A stretch of 21,286 nucleotides of DNA from CAYXVF01 sp964468125 (GTDB lineage: Bacteria; Myxococcota; XYA12-FULL-58-9; CAYXVF01). How positions within the stretch are numbered: position 1 is the stretch's first letter; every line of letters starts with the position of its first letter. Below the pieces are notes generated by a model, which was not told the origin of the DNA, searched no databases, and saw only the letters and a list, made by a program, of their open reading frames with translations. The position numbers and the translations under genes are program-made. The stretch lies in NCBI GenBank assembly GCA_964468125.1, contig CAYXVF010000101.1:1-21286 (forward strand). The letters run 5' to 3'. Of the stretch, positions 7,164 through 16,798 are shown in pieces.

Positions 7164-8425
7164 GCGCGCTCGGGTGTCGAACGCCACTTCCGATCCTCCG
7201 CGAACGAGGACAGCGCGAGGTCTTCTGCGGTCTCACTGGGATCGTCTGGCTGCACCGAAAGATTCAAGACGCCTTCTTTCTGGTCGTGGGGTCCCGAACC
7301 TGCGCTCATCTGATTCAATCCGCCGCCGGCGTGATGATCTTTGCCGAGCCACGCTTCGCGACCGCGATTATCGAAGAAAAAGATCTCGCGGGAATTTCCG
7401 ATGCCAACGAGGAGCTCGATCGCGTCGTCGATCGCTTGCTCGCTCGGCGCCCAGACATCAAGACGCTCTTTCTCGTCGGGTCATGTCCCTCTGAGGTCAT
7501 CAAGCTCGACCTGAGCCGCGCAGCGAGTCGCCTCTCAAAGGTTCACTCGCCTGGCGTGCGAATGTTGGCCTACTCGGGCAGCGGGATCGAGACGACCTTT
7601 ACGCAAGGGGAAGACGCGTGCCTAGCGTCGATGGTCCCCGAGATGCCGAGTGACGATTCGGAGAGGCTGATCGTCGTGGGCGCTCTGCCCGATGTCGTGG
7701 AGGACCAATTCGCGCGGATGTTTCACGCGATGGGACTCGCAGATGTCTCGTTCTTCCCGCCGCGTCGCTCATCTGAGATCGGGAGCGTCGGAGCGAACAC
7801 CCGTTTCTTACTCGCCCAACCCTTCCTCGGAGACACTGGAAAGGCGCTCGAAGACCGCGGCGCAACCCACGTGCTCGCGCCTTTTCCTTTTGGAGCGGAA
7901 GGAACCACTCAGTGGTTCGAGGCAGCGGCGGGCGCGATGGGCGTTGCAGAGAGCATGGTCCGGGACGTTCTGGCACCGCCGAAGCGGCGCGCCGAAGTGG
8001 CCCTCGCGCGCTACCGCCCCGAGCTCGAGGGAAAACGCCTCTTCTTTTTTCCGGATTCCCAGCTCGAGATCCCGCTCGCTCGATTCCTCTCGCGTGAACT
8101 CGGGATGGAACTCGTGGAAGTAGGAACGCCGTATCTGCACCAAAAGCATCTGGAGGCCGAGCTCGACCTTTTGCCGACCGGGTTTACGCTGAGTGAGGGG
8201 CAGGACGTGGATGCGCAGCTCGACCGGTGCCGCGCTGCGCGCCCGGACATCACCGTGTGCGGCCTCGGACTCGCGAACCCGCTCGAGGTCGACGGTTTGA
8301 CCACGAAGTGGTCGATCGAGCTCGTCTTCAGCCCGATCCATGGATTCGAGCAAGCCGGCGACCTCGCCGAGCTCTTCGCTCGGCCCCTCATGCGGCGCGC
8401 ACAGCTCGAAGGGTTGATGGCATGA
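7160..8425 (+). CDS. bchN: Light-independent protochlorophyllide reductase subunit N (BchN)
   Basis: BchN and BchB form the catalytic heterotetramer of dark-operative protochlorophyllide reductase, a nitrogenase-like enzyme fed with electrons by BchL. The 421-residue length is normal. The three cysteines that hold the NB-cluster from the N side are visible: C23 (EVFCGLTG), C48 (GSRTCAHL) and C109 (VGSCPSEV). The start is the ATG at 7160, overlapping the bchF stop; the longer open frame upstream runs through bchF out of frame and is not coding. The stop at 8423-8425 overlaps the bchB start, so the two subunits are translationally coupled, as expected for an equimolar complex. Confidence 0.97.
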   Translation: MSALGCRTPLPILRERGQREVFCGLTGIVWLHRKIQDAFFLVVGSRTCAHLIQSAAGVMIFAEPRFATAIIEEKDLAGISDANEELDRVVDRLLARRPDIKTLFLVGSCPSEVIKLDLSRAASRLSKVHSPGVRMLAYSGSGIETTFTQGEDACLASMVPEMPSDDSERLIVVGALPDVVEDQFARMFHAMGLADVSFFPPRRSSEIGSVGANTRFLLAQPFLGDTGKALEDRGATHVLAPFPFGAEGTTQWFEAAAGAMGVAESMVRDVLAPPKRRAEVALARYRPELEGKRLFFFPDSQLEIPLARFLSRELGMELVEVGTPYLHQKHLEAELDLLPTGFTLSEGQDVDAQLDRCRAARPDITVCGLGLANPLEVDGLTTKWSIELVFSPIHGFEQAGDLAELFARPLMRRAQLEGLMA

Positions 8426-10005
8426 AGCTCACCGTTTGGACATACGAAGGTCCGCCGCACGTCGGAGCAATGCGCGTCGCGACCGGGCTCGAGCGCGTTC
8501 ACTATGTACTGCACGCGCCGCAAGGGGACACCTACGCGGACCTCCTCTTCACGATGATCGAGCGACGTACGAAACGACCGCCGGTAACCTACACGACCTT
8601 TCAGGCGCGCGATCTCGGCACAGACACCGCCAACCTCTTCACGGCTGCCGCGAAAGACGCGTGCGAGCGATTCAAGCCAGATGCGCTTCTGGTTGGTGCG
8701 TCGTGCACCGCCGAGCTGCTCCAGGACGACCCGATGGGGTTGAGCAAGACGATGGGACTCCCGGTCCCCGTCATTCCTCTCGAGTTGCCGTCGTACACGC
8801 GGAAAGAAAACTGGGGCGCCTCAGAGACGTTCTATCACATCGTTCGTCGCTTCGCGGTGGAGTGCGAGAAGGCGCCTGGCCCGAGCTGCAACCTGCTCGG
8901 ACCGACGGCCCTCGGCTTCAGGCATCGTGACGACGTGGTCGAAGTGACTCGTCTGCTCGAAAAGATCGGAGTGACAGTCAACGTCACCGCGCCCATGGGA
9001 GCGACAGTCGATGATCTCAGTCGTCTGCCGGCGGCAGACTTCAACGTGGTCCTCTACCCGGAGACCGCAGACACGACCGCCCGATGGCTAAAGAAGACCT
9101 TTGGCCAGCCCTTCACCACCGTCGTGCCGATCGGTGTGGGCGCGACCCGCGACTTTGTCAAGCAAGTCGCTGAGCTCGTCGACGTTGACCCGTCGCCCGT
9201 ATTGCATGACCCGACGCTTCGGCTGCCCTGGTACTCGCGCTCGATCGACTCGACCTACTTGACGGGTAAGCGGGTGTTCATCTTCGGCGACGCCACACAC
9301 GCCCTCGCGGCCGCACGCGTGGCGCAAGAAGAGCTCGCGTTCGAGGTCGTGGGACTGGGCACGTTCTCGCGCGAGTTCGCCCGCCCCGTTCGCGAGAAGG
9401 CGAAGGAGCTCGGACTCGAGGCGCTGATCACCGACGACCACCTCGAAGTCGAAGACGCCGTCGAGGCGCTCCAGCCTGAGCTCGTGCTCGGCACTCAGAT
9501 GGAACGGCACATCGCGAAGCGCTTCGGCATCCCCTGCGCCGTGATTTCGTCACCGGTGCACGTGCAAGACTTTCCCGCTCGCTACTCGCCGGTCATGGGC
9601 ATTGAAGGCGCGAACGTGCTCTTCGACAGCTGGGTTCACCCGCTCGTCATGGGACTCGAGGAGCATCTCCTCGGCATGTTCCGTGATGACTTTGAATTTC
9701 ATGATGAAGCCGGGCCTTCGCACCTGCATGGTGCACATCGTCCGAAGGCACGAAGCAGCGAGTCCGATGTCGAGGACGAGGTCGAGTCGGTAGTGCAAGC
9801 TCCCGTGATGTCCGAACACGCCGACGCGTTTGCAGCGAGCACCGCGATCATTTGGACCTCTGAGGCCGAGAAAGAACTCAAGAAGATCCCCTTTTTCGTG
9901 CGGGGCAAAGTACGGCGCAACACCGAGAGCTTCGCCCGCCAGCGAGAGCTCAACACCGTAAATTTGGAGACCTTGTATGACGCTAAAGCGCACTTCGGTA
10001 GTTGA
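8422..10005 (+). CDS. bchB: Light-independent protochlorophyllide reductase subunit B (BchB)
   Basis: BchB completes the NB protein of the dark protochlorophyllide reductase. In this 527-residue protein D36 (APQGD), the unusual aspartate ligand of the NB [4Fe-4S] cluster, and C95 (VGASC) are at the expected positions. D276 in WYSRSID probably corresponds to the catalytic proton-donating Asp274 of the Rhodobacter enzyme. The small C-terminal domain is present, with WTSEAEKELKKIPFFVRGK and the closing ETLYDAKAHFG. A linker of about 45 acidic, low-complexity residues (SSESDVEDEVES) separates it from the main part. The ATG at 8422 overlaps the bchN stop. The last 29 nt of the gene also encode the N-terminus of BchH in another frame. 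Confidence 0.97.
   Translation: MKLTVWTYEGPPHVGAMRVATGLERVHYVLHAPQGDTYADLLFTMIERRTKRPPVTYTTFQARDLGTDTANLFTAAAKDACERFKPDALLVGASCTAELLQDDPMGLSKTMGLPVPVIPLELPSYTRKENWGASETFYHIVRRFAVECEKAPGPSCNLLGPTALGFRHRDDVVEVTRLLEKIGVTVNVTAPMGATVDDLSRLPAADFNVVLYPETADTTARWLKKTFGQPFTTVVPIGVGATRDFVKQVAELVDVDPSPVLHDPTLRLPWYSRSIDSTYLTGKRVFIFGDATHALAAARVAQEELAFEVVGLGTFSREFARPVREKAKELGLEALITDDHLEVEDAVEALQPELVLGTQMERHIAKRFGIPCAVISSPVHVQDFPARYSPVMGIEGANVLFDSWVHPLVMGLEEHLLGMFRDDFEFHDEAGPSHLHGAHRPKARSSESDVEDEVESVVQAPVMSEHADAFAASTAIIWTSEAEKELKKIPFFVRGKVRRNTESFARQRELNTVNLETLYDAKAHFGS
9966..9970 (+). promoter_or_regulatory. Ribosome binding site of bchH inside bchB
   Basis: GGAGA lies 6 nt before the ATG at 9977 and within the bchB reading frame. 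It supports the bchH start that makes a 29-nt gene overlap, since the next candidate starts lack such a site. Confidence 0.6.
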
Positions 10006-13000
10006 CACCACGCCATTCCGGTTTGTCATCGTCACGATGGACAACCACCTGACGGGGGTGATCGCGCGTGCACGAGCGGCTCTCGCGCAGGAGTTGCCCA
10101 ATCTCGATTTGCGTTTACACGCCTCCTCCGACTGGGAGGATAATCCCGCCGCGCTCGAAGCCTGCAAGGAAGACGTCCGGACAGGGGACATCGTGTTTGC
10201 GAACATGCTGTTTCTCGACGACCAAATACAGGCGATTCGCTCGGAGCTCGAGGCGCGTCGCGAGCACTGCGACGCAATGCTCGGGTGTCTCTCCGGCCCA
10301 GATATCGTAAAGCTGACGAGACTCGGCGAGTTTCGCATGGACAAGCCGCAGCGGGGCCCGCTCGCTCTATTGAAACGACTGCGCGGCAGCGGCAAGAAAG
10401 ACAAAGCCTCGGCCCAAAAACAGCTCGCTCTTCTTCGCCGTTTGCCTAAGCTTCTGCGGTTGATTCCCGGCACCGCTCAAGACGTACGCGCCTATTTCTT
10501 GACCCTTCAGTATTGGCTCGGAGGGTCGGACGACAACATCGCGAACATGGTGCGCTACCTCGTGGGTCGCTACGCAGATGGTGAGCGACGGGGACTCCGC
10601 GGTAAGCTCGTTGCCGCGCCACCGATCGAGTATCCGGACAATGGCGTCTATCACCCCGATATGAAGGCTCGCATGAGCGAGGACCTCGACGATCTGCCAC
10701 CTGGACCCAAAGGCGCGCAGTCGACGGTCGGCGTGTTGGTCATGAGATCATATGTCCTCGCCGGCGATACGCGCCACTACGACTCCGTGATTCGAGCCTT
10801 GGAGGCGCGAGGTCACCGTGTGATCGCCGCGTTCGCGAGCGGTCTCGACTCTCGACCCGCGATCGAAGCGTTCTTCATGAAGGACGGCGAGCCGACCATC
10901 GATGCGATGCTGTCTCTAACGGGCTTCTCTCTCGTAGGCGGCCCGGCGTTCAACGACGCGAGTGCCGCCGAGGCGATCCTGAGCAAGCTCGATATCCCCT
11001 ACGTGGGCGCTCAGGCCATTGAATTTCAGACGGTGGATCAGTGGAGCGGGTCCGGCCGCGGCCTGATGCCCGTTGAGTCGACCATCATGGTTGCGATTCC
11101 CGAGCTCGACGGAGCCACCGGGCCGATCGTGTTCGGTGGACGTCGCGAAGGCGCCGCTGATATTCGAATGGAAGGAATCGAAGACCGTGTAGAGATGTTG
11201 GCCGCGCGTATCGACCGCTTGATCGCACTGCGTCGATGCGAACCGGCGGAGCGGAAAGTGGCGCTCGTCCTCTTCAATTTTCCGCCAAACGGTGGAGCGA
11301 CGGGAACAGCGGCCTATCTTTCCGTTTTTGAAAGCGTCTTCAACACGCTCCAAGAGCTCGCGCGGACCGGCTACTCGGTCGAGGTTCCCGAGTCGGCGCA
11401 GGTGCTCTACCAAGAGGTCGTGGAAGGGAACAGTCGCCAGCTCGGCGCGGACGCGAACGTTCACTGTCTCATCCCTGTTGACGACCACGTTCGACGTGAG
11501 CGCTATCTCGACGAAATCGAGAAGCAGTGGGGCCCAGCACCCGGGCGCCAGCTGACCGACGGGCGCGACCTGTTCGTTTTGGGTAAGGCGTACGGCAACG
11601 TTTTCGTCGGGATTCAGCCGGGCTTTGGCTACGAAGGCGATCCCATGCGCCTCTTGTTCGAGGCGGGGTTTGCTCCCACTCACGCGTTTTCAGCGTTTTA
11701 TCGCTATCTCCGTGAGGACTTTGAGGCCAACGCGGTGCTTCACTTCGGGACCCACGGAGCCCTCGAGTTTATGCCTGGCAAGCAGAGCGGGCTCTCTGGT
11801 AGCTGCTGGCCAGACCGTCTGATCGATTCTCTCCCGAGCTTTTATCTGTATGCCGCAAACAATCCGTCTGAGGGCACGATCGCGAAGCGTCGGGCTGCAG
11901 CCACACTCGTGAGCTATATGACGCCCCCGCTCGCGCAGGCTGGATTGTACAAGGGTCTGCTCGGACTCAAAGAAGCACTCGAGCGGTATCGCGGGTTGAA
12001 CCCCGAAGACCAGCCGGAGCGCGACCGCCTGGTGCCGCTCGTTCAAGCGCAAGCCGCGGAGCTCGATCTGGCGCCTGTCGAACCTGCGTGGGAAGATCCC
12101 GAGTCCGCTATCGCAGAGCTCGTCAACCGGGTTCACGAATACGAGACGACACTCATTCCTCACGGTCTACACGTGGTCGGGCGCGTGCCAGACCCGGCCG
12201 CGCGGCTCGAGTACCTGCTCGCCATGACCGAGGACACGCCGGAGGAGCAGCGCCCGAATGTCGACGCGTTGCATCACCTGATGAAGCGCGGTTCGGTCGA
12301 GGAGGCGCTCGTCATTGGTGGCCTGGAGCGCACCGAGGAGAGCGTTGCCTTGCTCGAGCGACTTCGGAACGCCGATCAACACCTCCGGGTAGACAGCGAG
12401 CTCGCGGGGATCATGCATGCACTCGAGGGTGGGTTCATTGCGCCCGCACCGGGAGGCGACCTGCTTCACAACCCGGAGATTCTGCCGACAGGCCGAAACA
12501 TGCACGGGTTTGACCCGTTTCGATTGCCGACCGCATTCGCGGTCCAAGATGGGGCACGGCAAGCCGAACGCCTGCTTGAACGACATTGTGCCGAGGGAAA
12601 CGCGTTCCCAGAGTCCATCGCCATGGTCCTTTGGGGCACGGACAACTTGAAGACGGGCGGGGGGCCCATCGGACAAGCTCTGGCGCTCATGGGGGCGAGA
12701 CCGCGATTCGACAGCTACGGTCGTTTGTGTGGCGCCGAGCTGATCCCTTTGGAAGAGCTCGGTCGTTCACGCATCGATGTCGTGATGACACTGTCTGGTA
12801 TTTTTCGCGATCTCTTTCCTTATCAGATCAAGCTTCTCGCAGAAGCCGCATACCTCGCTGCGAGCGCTGATGAGCCTTTGGAACTCAACTTCATTCGCAG
12901 AAATGCCCTGGAGCACATGGAGCGCGAGGGTTGCGACCTGGAGACCGCTTCACTCCGCGTGTTTAGCAACGCCGACGGCGCCTACGGGTCGAACGTAAAC

Positions 13001-13684
13001 CTGTTGGTCGACAGCGGGACCTTCGGCGACGAGGACGAGCTCGCTGAGGCGTACGAAAGACGAAAGTCGTTTGCCTACGGACGGAACGGATTGCCGAGCA
13101 AGCAATCCGCCGTGCTTCATGGCGCGCTTGCCAAGGTAAGCCTCGCGTACCAGAACCTCGAGTCCATCGAGCTTGGTGTGACCACCATCGACCAGTACTT
13201 CGATACGCTGGGTGGCATCGGGCGCGCCGTTCGGCGCGCGAGCGGCAGTGAGGTCCCGGTCTATATCGGTGACCAGACCCGTGGCGAGGGCACGGTGCGC
13301 ACGCTCAAGGAGCAAGTGGCACTCGAGAGCCGTACGCGAGTGCTCAACCCGAAGTGGTACGAGGCGATGCTCGAACACGGCGCTGAGGGCGTGCGAAATA
13401 TCGAGGCGTCGGTGACCAACACCATGGGGTGGAGTGCGACCACGGGGCAGGTCGATCCTTGGGTCTATGAACAAATCACCGAAACCTTTGTGCTCGACCC
13501 CATGCTGCGCGAGCGCATGGCCAAACTCAACCCAAAGGCCTCGGCAAAACTCGCAAACCGCCTCTTGGAGGCACAGGAGCGAGATTATTGGCAGCCGAGC
13601 AGCGAGATGCTGGAGCGGTTGCGAGAGGCCGGGGATGAACTCGAAGACCGACTCGAAGGAATCAGTGAAGGCGTAGCGGCCTAA
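9977..13684 (+). CDS. bchH: Magnesium chelatase subunit H (BchH)
   Basis: BchH binds protoporphyrin IX and carries out magnesium insertion together with the AAA+ BchI/BchD motor, committing porphyrin to bacteriochlorophyll. The 1235-residue length fits the proteobacterial form. The N-terminus (KRTSVVDTTPFRFVIVTMDN) is characteristic, and the CobN/chelatase core includes HFGTHGALEFMPGKQSG at about residues 589-605, the expected conserved histidine and glutamate region. The ending, ERDYWQPSSEMLERL, is also typical. bchI and bchD are not in the window, so the chelatase must be completed from another locus. The GGAGA at 9966 supports the ATG at 9977, overlapping bchB by 29 nt. A 39-bp gap follows before bchL. 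Confidence 0.97.
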   Translation: MTLKRTSVVDTTPFRFVIVTMDNHLTGVIARARAALAQELPNLDLRLHASSDWEDNPAALEACKEDVRTGDIVFANMLFLDDQIQAIRSELEARREHCDAMLGCLSGPDIVKLTRLGEFRMDKPQRGPLALLKRLRGSGKKDKASAQKQLALLRRLPKLLRLIPGTAQDVRAYFLTLQYWLGGSDDNIANMVRYLVGRYADGERRGLRGKLVAAPPIEYPDNGVYHPDMKARMSEDLDDLPPGPKGAQSTVGVLVMRSYVLAGDTRHYDSVIRALEARGHRVIAAFASGLDSRPAIEAFFMKDGEPTIDAMLSLTGFSLVGGPAFNDASAAEAILSKLDIPYVGAQAIEFQTVDQWSGSGRGLMPVESTIMVAIPELDGATGPIVFGGRREGAADIRMEGIEDRVEMLAARIDRLIALRRCEPAERKVALVLFNFPPNGGATGTAAYLSVFESVFNTLQELARTGYSVEVPESAQVLYQEVVEGNSRQLGADANVHCLIPVDDHVRRERYLDEIEKQWGPAPGRQLTDGRDLFVLGKAYGNVFVGIQPGFGYEGDPMRLLFEAGFAPTHAFSAFYRYLREDFEANAVLHFGTHGALEFMPGKQSGLSGSCWPDRLIDSLPSFYLYAANNPSEGTIAKRRAAATLVSYMTPPLAQAGLYKGLLGLKEALERYRGLNPEDQPERDRLVPLVQAQAAELDLAPVEPAWEDPESAIAELVNRVHEYETTLIPHGLHVVGRVPDPAARLEYLLAMTEDTPEEQRPNVDALHHLMKRGSVEEALVIGGLERTEESVALLERLRNADQHLRVDSELAGIMHALEGGFIAPAPGGDLLHNPEILPTGRNMHGFDPFRLPTAFAVQDGARQAERLLERHCAEGNAFPESIAMVLWGTDNLKTGGGPIGQALALMGARPRFDSYGRLCGAELIPLEELGRSRIDVVMTLSGIFRDLFPYQIKLLAEAAYLAASADEPLELNFIRRNALEHMEREGCDLETASLRVFSNADGAYGSNVNLLVDSGTFGDEDELAEAYERRKSFAYGRNGLPSKQSAVLHGALAKVSLAYQNLESIELGVTTIDQYFDTLGGIGRAVRRASGSEVPVYIGDQTRGEGTVRTLKEQVALESRTRVLNPKWYEAMLEHGAEGVRNIEASVTNTMGWSATTGQVDPWVYEQITETFVLDPMLRERMAKLNPKASAKLANRLLEAQERDYWQPSSEMLERLREAGDELEDRLEGISEGVAA

Positions 13685-13723
13685 CATGCGGCTCGATCGC
13701 GAAACACAAGAAGGGAATTGTAC

Positions 13724-14626
13724 ATGCAAGATTTCGTTCAGATAGGCCAACCGGCGCGAGGCCTAGATGGCGCGGGCAGCGTTCAAGTTCACCAAGACCC
13801 CGAGATCGCGATCGATACGGGAGCCAAGGTCTTCGCTGTTTACGGAAAGGGCGGGATCGGCAAGAGCACGACATCGTCTAATCTGTCGGTGGCATTTTCG
13901 AAACTCGGCCATCGCGTGCTGCAGATCGGATGCGACCCCAAGCACGACTCGACATTTACGTTGACCAAGCAGCTCATGCCTACGGTGATCGACGTGCTTG
14001 CGGAGGTGGATTTCCACCCGGAGGAGCTTCGCACTGAAGACTTTGTCTATGAGGGCTACAACGGCGTGCTCTGTGTCGAGGCCGGCGGACCCCCCGCGGG
14101 AACGGGATGCGGTGGTTACGTCGTTGGCCAGACCGTGAAGCTCCTGAAAGAGCACCATTTGCTCGAAGAAACCGACGTCGTCATCTTCGACGTCTTGGGC
14201 GATGTGGTCTGCGGCGGATTCGCATCACCCCTTCAACATGCGGATCGGGCGTTGATCGTGACGGCCAATGATTTCGATTCGATCTTCGCTATGAACCGCA
14301 TCGTCTCGGCCATCGGCGCGAAAGCAAAAAACTACCAGGTGCGGGTCGGTGGAGTGATCGCAAACCGCAGTCGCGACACGGATGAGATCGACCGCTTCAA
14401 TAAAAAAGTCGGATTGAATCTTCTCGCGCACTTTCCGGACCTCGACGTCATCCGACGCAGCCGACTCAAGAAGTCGACGCTCTTCGAGATGGACGAGACA
14501 CCAGAGCTCCTCACGGTCAAAGAGGAATATCTGCGCTTGGCGAACAATCTTTGGGAGGGAATCGACGAGTGCCTCGCTACTCCGATGCCCGACCGCGAAA
14601 TCTTCGACTTCTTGGGGTTCGACTGA
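13724..14626 (+). CDS. bchL: Light-independent protochlorophyllide reductase iron-sulfur ATPase (BchL)
   Basis: BchL is the NifH-like homodimer that hydrolyses ATP and passes electrons from ferredoxin to BchNB. In the 300-residue product the P-loop GKGGIGKST is at residues 41-49, and the two cysteines that bridge the subunit [4Fe-4S] cluster are C129 (GTGCGGYV) and C163 (DVVCGGF). The switch region DVLGDVVCGG is intact. The start is ATG 13724, 8 nt after AAGGG; a TTG six bases upstream would be too close to that site. The N-terminal extension of about 35 residues before the first beta strand resembles the disordered, regulatory N-terminus of purple-bacterial BchL. Its TGA shares one base with the bchM ATG. 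Confidence 0.97.
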   Translation: MQDFVQIGQPARGLDGAGSVQVHQDPEIAIDTGAKVFAVYGKGGIGKSTTSSNLSVAFSKLGHRVLQIGCDPKHDSTFTLTKQLMPTVIDVLAEVDFHPEELRTEDFVYEGYNGVLCVEAGGPPAGTGCGGYVVGQTVKLLKEHHLLEETDVVIFDVLGDVVCGGFASPLQHADRALIVTANDFDSIFAMNRIVSAIGAKAKNYQVRVGGVIANRSRDTDEIDRFNKKVGLNLLAHFPDLDVIRRSRLKKSTLFEMDETPELLTVKEEYLRLANNLWEGIDECLATPMPDREIFDFLGFD

Positions 14627-15351
14627 TGGTCGCCGCACGGAGCTACGAGGAGCGCCGCGGTTGGCTTCAGAACTATTTCGACCGCACAGCTGCCGACACC
14701 TGGGCCAAACTCACCTCCGACGGGAAAGTGAGCCGAATTCGGGCGACGGTGCGCGCCGGACGTCAACGGACGGCTGAAAATCTACTCGCCTACCTACCGG
14801 AGTCCCTCGTGGGTGCTCGGGTGTTAGACGCGGGGTGTGGTACCGGAACCCTCAGTGTTGAGCTCGCTCGACGCGGCGCTCACGTGGTCGCGATCGACCT
14901 GTCGTCGACGCTCGTCGAGCTCGCGGCCGACCGTGCACGACAACAGATCGGCGACGCGTCCTCGCACATCGATTTCCGTTCTGGCGACATGCTCGATCCC
15001 GAGCTTGGCCGTTTCGACCACGTCGTCGCGATGGATTCGCTCATTCACTACGACCACGACGACCTTCTCGAGATGGTCGCGGCGTTGGCGGCGCGTTGCG
15101 ATGGTTGCTTTGCGTTTACCATCGCTCCACGAACGGCGTTGCTTTCGATGATGCACGCCGCGGGCAAGCTCTTCCCGCGCGGGGATCGCTCACCTCGAAT
15201 CGTTCCTACGTCGGTCGCGAACCTTCGTCGTGCCATTGGGGAGCGCGCGTCGCTCGGCCGCTTTGAATGGGCTGCGACGGAGCGGGTCGACAGTGGCTTT
15301 TATATCTCTCAAAGCGTGCTGCTGCGTGCGGAAGCGAGTGTCCGGTCATGA
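14626..15351 (+). CDS. bchM: Mg-protoporphyrin IX O-methyltransferase (BchM)
   Basis: BchM transfers a methyl group from S-adenosylmethionine to the C13 propionate of Mg-protoporphyrin IX, the step after BchHID and before AcsF. The 241-residue protein has the class I methyltransferase motif VLDAGCGTG at residues 66-74, the acidic ribose contact AIDLS (D91), and a DSLIHYDHDD stretch typical of BchM/ChlM. The N-terminal YFDRTAADTWAKLTSD segment also fits. The frame is open further upstream into bchL, but the ATG at 14626, in a TGATG junction, gives the family's normal length. The stop overlaps the lhaA start (ATGA). Confidence 0.96.
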   Translation: MVAARSYEERRGWLQNYFDRTAADTWAKLTSDGKVSRIRATVRAGRQRTAENLLAYLPESLVGARVLDAGCGTGTLSVELARRGAHVVAIDLSSTLVELAADRARQQIGDASSHIDFRSGDMLDPELGRFDHVVAMDSLIHYDHDDLLEMVAALAARCDGCFAFTIAPRTALLSMMHAAGKLFPRGDRSPRIVPTSVANLRRAIGERASLGRFEWAATERVDSGFYISQSVLLRAEASVRS

Positions 15352-16781
15352 GTCGTAAGCTAGGTCTCATGGGCTTTGTGAAGTCCCTGCCACCTCAACT
15401 CATGCCATTCGCAGACGCCGCGACCGAGGCTCTTCCTCTCGGACGTTTGCTGCGCCTTTCGCTCTTTCAAGTTTCTGTCGGGATGGGTCTCGTGCTTCTG
15501 AACGGCACGCTCAATCGGGTCATGGTCGTCGAGCTCGGTATTCCGGTGTGGCTCGTCTCGACTCTGGTCGCCTTGCCGATTCTCTTCGCGCCCCTGCGTG
15601 CGCTCATCGGTCATCGCTCAGACAACCATGTCTCCGCGCTTGGATGGCGTCGTGTGCCGTACCTCTTCGTCGGTTCACTGATGATGTACGGGGGGCTCGC
15701 GATTATGCCGATGGCGATCCTGGTGCTCTCCGGCAACGGTACGATCAACATCCCCTACGCCGGCGAAGCTGCCGCTGGCCTCGCGTTTGTCATGACGGGC
15801 TTCGGCCTGCACACGACTCAGACCGCTGGCCTGGCGCTCGCAACGGATCTCGCTCCGGAGGAATCGCGACCGCGCGTCGTCGCATTGCTCTACGTGATGC
15901 TGCTGTTGGGAATGATGCTCTCCGCCATCGTTTTTGGATGGATACTCCGGTTCGACTTTCGGCCGACGATTCTCGTTCAGCTCGTCCAAGGCGCTGCCGT
16001 CGTGAGCATGTTGTTGAACATCATTGCGGTCTGGAAGCAGGAACTGCGAACTCCACAGACGACGACCGCGGAGCGTGAGCGGACCAGTTTTGCTGAATCC
16101 TGGCGGCAGCTCGCTTCGGGCGGCCCGGCGCTGCGCTTGCTCGTGGTCGTCGGTCTCGGCACCGCCGCGTTCAGTATGCAAGACATCTTGCTCGAGCCTT
16201 ACGGTGGCGATGTTCTCGGGCTTTCGGTCGGAGCGACGACAGCACTCACAGCACTGTGGGCTTTTGGAGCGCTCGTTGGCTTCGCATGGTCCGCACGGGC
16301 CCTCGGTCAGGGGAAGGATCCAACGTTGCTCGCAGCGCTCGGGGTCGTTGCGGGCGTCCCGGGCTTTACCGCTGTGGTCTTCGCCGCACCGATGGCGTCG
16401 CCGATGTTGTTTCGAGCAGGCACCGTTCTGATCGGCTTTGGTGGAGGACTCTTCGGGGTTGGAACGCTCGTGGCTGCGATGGCGCTCGCTCGAAACGGCG
16501 GCAGCGGCCTGGCACTCGGTGCTTGGGGTGCGGTGCAGGCGACTGCAGCCGGTTTTAGCATCCTCTTCGGCGGAATCGCGCGAGACGTGGTCTCCAGTCT
16601 CGGAGTCAATGGCCTGCTCGGTGCGGGTTTGGTCGACTCTTCGGTCGGATACAGCTTCGTCTATTTGAGTGAAATCGGACTATTGTTTATGACACTGATG
16701 GTCGTTGGACCCATGGTGCGCTTCCAGTCTGCGGACGAGGAATCTCCCTCGCGATTCGGACTCGCGGAGCTTCCGAGCTGA
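15348..16781 (+). CDS. lhaA: Light-harvesting 1 assembly factor LhaA (PucC family)
   Basis: LhaA is a polytopic PucC-family protein needed for efficient assembly of the LH1 antenna around the reaction centre. This 477-residue product has about 12 hydrophobic helices. Family marks include LNGTLNRVMVVELGIP, the loop ALIGHRSDNHVSALGWRRVPY, and MQDILLEPYGGDVLGLS in the middle. The order bchM-lhaA-puhA is conserved in purple bacteria and separates it from Bch2, its paralogue at 1878-3224. The ATG at 15348 overlaps the bchM stop. In Rhodobacter the main puhA promoter lies inside this gene; I did not find a convincing match here. LhaA implies that an LH1 antenna (pufBA) is encoded elsewhere in the genome. 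Confidence 0.93.
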   Translation: MSRKLGLMGFVKSLPPQLMPFADAATEALPLGRLLRLSLFQVSVGMGLVLLNGTLNRVMVVELGIPVWLVSTLVALPILFAPLRALIGHRSDNHVSALGWRRVPYLFVGSLMMYGGLAIMPMAILVLSGNGTINIPYAGEAAAGLAFVMTGFGLHTTQTAGLALATDLAPEESRPRVVALLYVMLLLGMMLSAIVFGWILRFDFRPTILVQLVQGAAVVSMLLNIIAVWKQELRTPQTTTAERERTSFAESWRQLASGGPALRLLVVVGLGTAAFSMQDILLEPYGGDVLGLSVGATTALTALWAFGALVGFAWSARALGQGKDPTLLAALGVVAGVPGFTAVVFAAPMASPMLFRAGTVLIGFGGGLFGVGTLVAAMALARNGGSGLALGAWGAVQATAAGFSILFGGIARDVVSSLGVNGLLGAGLVDSSVGYSFVYLSEIGLLFMTLMVVGPMVRFQSADEESPSRFGLAELPS

Positions 16782-16798
16782 GAAAGTGGGAACTGAAA

